From Nonomuraea helvata (GTDB lineage: Bacteria; Actinomycetota; Actinomycetes; Streptosporangiales; Streptosporangiaceae), in the NCBI RefSeq assembly GCF_039535785.1, contig NZ_BAAAXV010000009.1, positions 1,922,001 to 1,986,000 of the forward strand: a DNA stretch of 64,000 bases, written 5' to 3'. Numbering within the stretch: the first letter of the stretch is position 1; each line of letters starts with the position of its first letter. Of this stretch, positions 60,298-64,000 are shown piece after piece. A program made the translations under genes and the position numbers. The notes beneath the pieces are model-generated. The model worked only from the letters and a program-made list of their open reading frames with translations, did no database searches and was not told the origin of the DNA.

Positions 60298-61722
60298 ATG
60301 AGCGACGTGGAAACCGGTACCATAACCACAAAAGTGCCAGCGCGTCTTGATCGGCTCCCCTGGTCCCGCTGGCACTGGATGATCGTCATAGGACTCGGCA
60401 CCGTCTGGATACTCGACGGGCTCGAGGTGACCATCGTCGGAAATCTCTCCGCCCAGCTCGCCAAGCCCGGCAGCGGCATTGAGATCACTCAGGCGCAGGT
60501 CGCGGGCCTGGCCGCCGCGCTCTACGTCGCGGGGGCCTGCGCGGGGGCGCTGTTCTTCGGCTGGCTGACCGACAGGTTCGGCAGGAAGAAGCTGTTCCTC
60601 ATCACGTTGATCGTCTATCTGGCGGCGACCCTGATGACCGCCTTCTCCTTCCACGCGTGGTGGTTCTTCCTGTTCAGGTTCATGACGGGGTTCGGGATCG
60701 GCGGCGAGTACGCGGCCATCAACTCCGCCATCGACGAGCTCATCCCGAGCCGCCATCGGGGGCGCATCGACATCATCATCAACGGCAGCTACTGGCTCGG
60801 CGCCGCCGGCGGGGCGCTGCTGACCGTGCCGCTGCTGAACGACCTGCCCGTGAACATCGGCTGGCGCATCGCGTTCGGCCTGGGCGTGGTGCTGGGCCTG
60901 GCGATCCTGCTGGTACGGCGGAACGTGCCGGAGAGCCCGCGCTGGCTGTTCATCCACGGCAAGGAGGAGAAGGCCGAGGAGATCGTCGGCGACATCGAGC
61001 GGCAGATCGGCGTGGACATGCCGGAGCCGTCGGAGTCGATCACCGTGCACCAGCGCAAGTCCATCGGGTTCGTCCGGATCGCGCACACCATGGTCGCGCT
61101 CTACCCCAAGCGTACGGTCCTGGGCCTGTCGCTCTTCATCGGTCAGGCGTTCCTCTACAACGCGATCACCTTCGGGTACGCGCAGATCCTGACCACCTTC
61201 TACAAGATCGACACGCACACCGGCTACTACTTCGCCGTGATCGCGGTCGGCAACTTCCTCGGCCCGCTGCTGCTCGGCCACCTCTTCGACACCGTGGGCC
61301 GGGTCCCGATGATCTCGGCCACGTACACCGGGTCCGGGCTGCTCCTGCTGGGCACGGCCTGGATGTTCAACCAGGGCATGCTGACCGCCGTCACGCTGAC
61401 CGCGTGCTGGTCCGTGGTGCTGTTCGTGGCCTCGGCGGGGGCCAGTTCGGCGTACCTGACCGTCAGCGAGATCTTCCCCATGGAGACCAGGGCCCTCGCC
61501 ATCGCGTTCTTCTTCGCGATCGGCACGGCCGCCGGCGGCATCGCCGGGCCGCTCGTCTTCGCCTCGCTGGTGGAGAGCGGGGTGCCCGGGGACACGGCGC
61601 TCGCGTTCGCCATCGGCGGCTTCGTGATGATCGCGGGCGGGCTGGTCGAGCTGCTGTTCGGGGTCAAGGCCGAACGCCAGAGCCTGGAGGCCATCGCGAA
61701 GCCGCTCACCGCGGCGACATGA
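60298..61722 (+). CDS. MFS transporter, sugar/aromatic-acid porter type
   Basis: 474 residues with 12 hydrophobic segments. Motif A GWLTDRFGRKKLFL after helix 2 and the sugar-porter-like PESPRWLFIHGK after helix 6, with GEYAAINSAIDELIPSRHRG in helix 4-5. Substrate not deducible. Confidence 0.9.
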   Translation: MSDVETGTITTKVPARLDRLPWSRWHWMIVIGLGTVWILDGLEVTIVGNLSAQLAKPGSGIEITQAQVAGLAAALYVAGACAGALFFGWLTDRFGRKKLFLITLIVYLAATLMTAFSFHAWWFFLFRFMTGFGIGGEYAAINSAIDELIPSRHRGRIDIIINGSYWLGAAGGALLTVPLLNDLPVNIGWRIAFGLGVVLGLAILLVRRNVPESPRWLFIHGKEEKAEEIVGDIERQIGVDMPEPSESITVHQRKSIGFVRIAHTMVALYPKRTVLGLSLFIGQAFLYNAITFGYAQILTTFYKIDTHTGYYFAVIAVGNFLGPLLLGHLFDTVGRVPMISATYTGSGLLLLGTAWMFNQGMLTAVTLTACWSVVLFVASAGASSAYLTVSEIFPMETRALAIAFFFAIGTAAGGIAGPLVFASLVESGVPGDTALAFAIGGFVMIAGGLVELLFGVKAERQSLEAIAKPLTAAT

Positions 61723-61747
61723 GCGTCGACGTGTAGCTTTGGGCCGC

Positions 61748-62269
61748 GTGACGGAATCGCCGAGCAAGGAGCTCTACATCATCGTGTGCGCCGCGGGACC
61801 GGCTTCGGAGGTCGGCCGGCTCGTCGCCATGGCTCAGGATCGAGGGTGGCTCGTCCAGGTCGTCGCCACTCCGTCCGCCCTGGACTTCATCGACGTGCCC
61901 GCGCTGGAACGACAGACCGGCCGCCCGGTCCGCAGCCGGTACCGCAAGCCGCACGAGCCGAAACCGCCCCGGGCGGGCGCGATCGTCGTCGCGCCCGCCA
62001 CCTACAACACGGTCAACAAGTTCGCCCAGGGCATCGCCGACACCTATGCCCTGGGCCTGCTGGCGGAGGCTCCGGGGCTCGGCATCCCCGTCGTCGTGCT
62101 CCCCTTCGTCAACAACGCCCTGGCCGCCCGCCGGCCGTTCCTGCGCAGCATCGACCTGCTGCGCGCCGAGGGCGTCGACGTCGTCCTGGGGCCGGGGCAG
62201 TTCGCCTCGGACGAGGCCGACGCTGATCGCTTCCCGTGGGCGCGTGCGCTGGCGGAGCTCGATGGTTGA
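61748..62269 (+). CDS. HFCD-family flavoprotein (CoaC/EpiD-like)
   Basis: 173 residues from GTG 61748: IIVCAAGPASEVGRLVAMAQ, VVAPATYNTVNKFAQGIADT and VVLPFVNNALAARRPFL. These match the FMN-binding decarboxylase fold (homo-oligomeric flavin-containing Cys decarboxylases), with Asn at the usual catalytic site, but the His of active decarboxylases is not evident. Function uncertain. Start also possible at 61739. Confidence 0.82.
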   Translation: MTESPSKELYIIVCAAGPASEVGRLVAMAQDRGWLVQVVATPSALDFIDVPALERQTGRPVRSRYRKPHEPKPPRAGAIVVAPATYNTVNKFAQGIADTYALGLLAEAPGLGIPVVVLPFVNNALAARRPFLRSIDLLRAEGVDVVLGPGQFASDEADADRFPWARALAELDG

Positions 62270-62291
62270 GCCTGACACCGTGTGAGGCTGT

Positions 62292-63275
62292 ATGCCGGGA
62301 TGCAGCGACTTCGGGAGGAACATCGTGGCAATGGCGGAACAGGTGGACGAGATCCTGCGTGCGGGCAAGGCTCCGTACTTCCACGGTCTCGTGGTGATGC
62401 GGGGCGGAAAGGTGGTCCTCGAGCGGTACGGCTCCGGGCCTGACTACCGGCTGGGCGACTCACTGGGGCACGTCGAGTTCGACCGGGACACGCTGCACGA
62501 CCTCAGGTCCGTGTCCAAGAGCGTGGTGGCGCTGCTGTACGGCATCGCGCTCGGCGAGGGCCTGGTGCCGGAGCCGGGGGCGGGGCTGGTGGCCCAGTTC
62601 CCGGAATATCAGGACCTGGTGGCGGATCCCGCGCGGGCGCACCTCACCGTCGAGCACGCGCTGACCATGACGCTCGGCCTCGAATGGAACGAGGACGCCC
62701 CCTACACCAGCCCCGCCAACAGCGAGCTTGCGATGGAGCAGGCGCCCGACAGGTACCGCTACGTGCTGGAGCGCCCGGTCATCGAGAAGGCGGGGAAGCG
62801 CTGGCTCTACTGCGGCGGGGCGAGCGCTCTGCTCGGCGGGATCATCGCGCGCGGCGTGGGGAAGCCGCTGGAGGAGTACGCCGCGACCGCGCTCTTCGCA
62901 CCTCTTGGGATCAATGCCGTCGAGTGGTCCAGGGGCGGCCACGGGACGGTGAGCGCGGCGGCCGGGCTGCGGCTGCGGCCGATGGACCTGGCCGCCATCG
63001 GGCAACTGGTGCTCGACGGCGGCCGGGACATCGTGCCCGGTGCGTGGCTCCAGGAGCTGCTGCGGCCCCGGGTGGTGATCGACCAGGGCTTCGAGTACGG
63101 CTACCAGTGGTACGTGAGCACCGGGGAGAGCCGCTGGGCCGGGGCCATCGGGAACGGCGGGCAGCGGCTGCTCGTCCGGGCGGAGGACGAGCTGGTCGTG
63201 GCGGTGACGGCCGGCGAGTACGACCAGGGCCAGGCCAGTGCCGTGGCCGTGCTCGAAGCGGTTCTCGACGCCTGA
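62292..63275 (+). CDS. Serine hydrolase, beta-lactamase/DD-peptidase family
   Basis: 327 residues of the class C beta-lactamase-like family. Active-site SVSKSVVALL (SxxK) near 76, tyrosine region RWLYCGGASALLGGIIARG, and GNGGQRLLVRAEDELVV near the C-terminus. No signal peptide, so probably cytosolic. Start uncertain; the ATG at 62292 lacks a clear ribosome-binding site and an in-frame ATG lies at 62331. Stop lies in a 20-bp tandem duplication. Confidence 0.83.
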   Translation: MPGCSDFGRNIVAMAEQVDEILRAGKAPYFHGLVVMRGGKVVLERYGSGPDYRLGDSLGHVEFDRDTLHDLRSVSKSVVALLYGIALGEGLVPEPGAGLVAQFPEYQDLVADPARAHLTVEHALTMTLGLEWNEDAPYTSPANSELAMEQAPDRYRYVLERPVIEKAGKRWLYCGGASALLGGIIARGVGKPLEEYAATALFAPLGINAVEWSRGGHGTVSAAAGLRLRPMDLAAIGQLVLDGGRDIVPGAWLQELLRPRVVIDQGFEYGYQWYVSTGESRWAGAIGNGGQRLLVRAEDELVVAVTAGEYDQGQASAVAVLEAVLDA

Positions 63276-63306
63276 CGCTCAGGGGAGACGCCTGACGCTC
63301 AGGGGA
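63267..63306. repeat. 20-bp perfect tandem duplication, hairpin-containing
   Basis: GACGCCTGACGCTCAGGGGA occurs at 63267-63286 and 63287-63306. Each unit contains the inverted repeat CCTGA-CGC-TCAGG. The stop of the serine hydrolase lies in unit 1 and the stop of the minus-strand gene lies in unit 2. It probably works as a bidirectional terminator. Confidence 0.8.
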
Positions 63307-64000
63307 GGAGCAGGATGCGCCCAGTGATCGCGCGGCTCTCCAGGAGGCGGTGGGCCTCCGCCGCCTCCTCCAGCGGCAGCGTACGGTCGACGTAGGCTCT
63401 GCTCGTCCCGGCGACGAGCCGGTTGAGCAGCGCCGGGAGGTGCGTCGTGAACACTTCCCCGGCCCACCCGGGCCCGCTGCAGGCGGTCACCGTCACCCCG
63501 CGTTCCATCAGATCGGCGGCCGAGATGGCGGCGGGCTCCCCGCTCAGCAGCCCGTAGTAGAGCATCCGGCCGGTGCCCGGGGTGAGGTGGTCGAGCACCC
63601 GCCTGGCCACCGTGCCGCCGACGGATTCGAAGACCACGTCCACGTCCGGCAGCTCGCCGGGCCAGTCGGGCGAGCCGTGGTCGATCACCAGGTCCGCGCC
63701 CATGCGAGCGGCCCGGTCCCGCTTGGCGGCCGAGCCGGCGGTGGCGATCACCCGGCCGGCCCCGAACTCCTCGGCGTGCTCCACGAGGTAGGTGCCCACC
63801 GAGCTGGCGCCCGCCTCCACCAGCACGGTCTCGCCGCCCTCGAGGCGCGCCTTGTGCAGCAGGGCGAGGGCTATCGCGCCGGGCGCCGCCGCGGCGAGCG
63901 CGTCCACCGGGCTCAGGCCGTCCGGCACCGCGACCGTCATGGCGGCCGGGAGCAGGGCGTACTCGGCGTACGAGCCGAGCCCGCCGGTCACTCCCACGAC
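63299..64000 (-). CDS. Zinc-type medium-chain oxidoreductase, quinone-reductase-like, 5' end outside window
   Basis: At least 233 residues of the NADPH:quinone oxidoreductase branch of the MDR superfamily, lacking the structural-zinc cysteines. GGLGSYAEYALLPAAMTVAV leads into the cofactor domain with VEAGASSVGTYLVEHAEEFG and VDVVFESVGGTVARRVLDHL. The frame is open to the window edge, so the first 100 or so residues are missing. Convergent with the serine hydrolase. Confidence 0.88.
   Translation of the reverse strand, partial: VVGVTGGLGSYAEYALLPAAMTVAVPDGLSPVDALAAAAPGAIALALLHKARLEGGETVLVEAGASSVGTYLVEHAEEFGAGRVIATAGSAAKRDRAARMGADLVIDHGSPDWPGELPDVDVVFESVGGTVARRVLDHLTPGTGRMLYYGLLSGEPAAISAADLMERGVTVTACSGPGWAGEVFTTHLPALLNRLVAGTSRAYVDRTLPLEEAAEAHRLLESRAITGRILLLP

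Overview
This is a high-GC actinobacterial chromosome segment, most likely from a member of the Streptosporangiales such as Nonomuraea. That placement is an inference. It rests on codon use, on the conserved run tRNA-Ser(GGA) - SRP RNA - dnaX - ybaB - recR - DUF5063 gene - lysC - asd, and on actinobacterial families (ECF42 sigma factors with DGPF proteins, an AfsR/SARP regulator, an SCO5389-like protein, an F420-type luciferase-like oxidoreductase).

Region 1 (1-12.2 kb). The 3' part of a sensor histidine kinase is followed by a ten-gene L-fucose-type sugar operon: binding protein, double ABC ATPase, permease, fuconate dehydratase, fuconolactonase, mutarotase, zinc dehydrogenase, SDR, aldo/keto reductase and a GntR regulator. 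It encodes import and non-phosphorylative oxidation. The operon is bracketed by two diverged copies of one sequence block. The left copy carries a tRNA 3'-end remnant and is followed by what looks like integrase debris, so the operon is probably an island.

Region 2 (12.2-21.6 kb). A small conserved protein, two tandem secreted or anchored zinc metallopeptidases, a LysE exporter, a flavin-type oxidase-like protein, a DHA2 drug exporter, and two tandem DGPF-ECF42 sigma modules, each with a candidate ECF42-type promoter. A frameshifted gene lies between the modules.

Region 3 (21.6-28.25 kb). Mobile-element debris (Tn3 transposase tail; a TniB-like ATPase fused to an integrase tail) leads into a 5.9-kb arsenic island inserted in tRNA-Ser(GGA). 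The island has 118-bp att repeats differing at two positions and paired 12-nt-spaced arm-type repeats at both ends. Cargo: arsI, arsR, an aquaporin, arsC, an arsN-type acetyltransferase, a second arsR, arsM, a DHFR-like reductase and a defective integrase.

Region 4 (28.3-36.7 kb) is core genome: SRP RNA, dnaX, a GAF-type regulator, ybaB, recR, a DUF5063 gene, and the aspartate kinase / semialdehyde dehydrogenase pair.

Region 5 (36.7-64 kb) is ordinary accessory and housekeeping chromosome: a secreted M15-like peptidase, regulators with candidate operators, LLM oxidoreductase and amidase, DUF1232, amidohydrolase, protein tyrosine phosphatase, SURF1, methyltransferases, a large SARP-NB-ARC-TPR regulator, aminotransferase/LysR pair, rnhB, a CooC-like ATPase, TPR and LCP proteins, transporters, a flavoprotein, a serine hydrolase and a partial quinone-reductase-like gene. 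After rnhB there is a luciferase-like pseudogene interrupted by a 150-bp transposon-end relic with IS605-like hairpins.

The strongest out-of-the-ordinary signals are the arsenic island with its att and arm architecture, the chimeric ATPase-integrase relic beside it, the 150-bp insertion, and the repeat-bracketed fucose operon.
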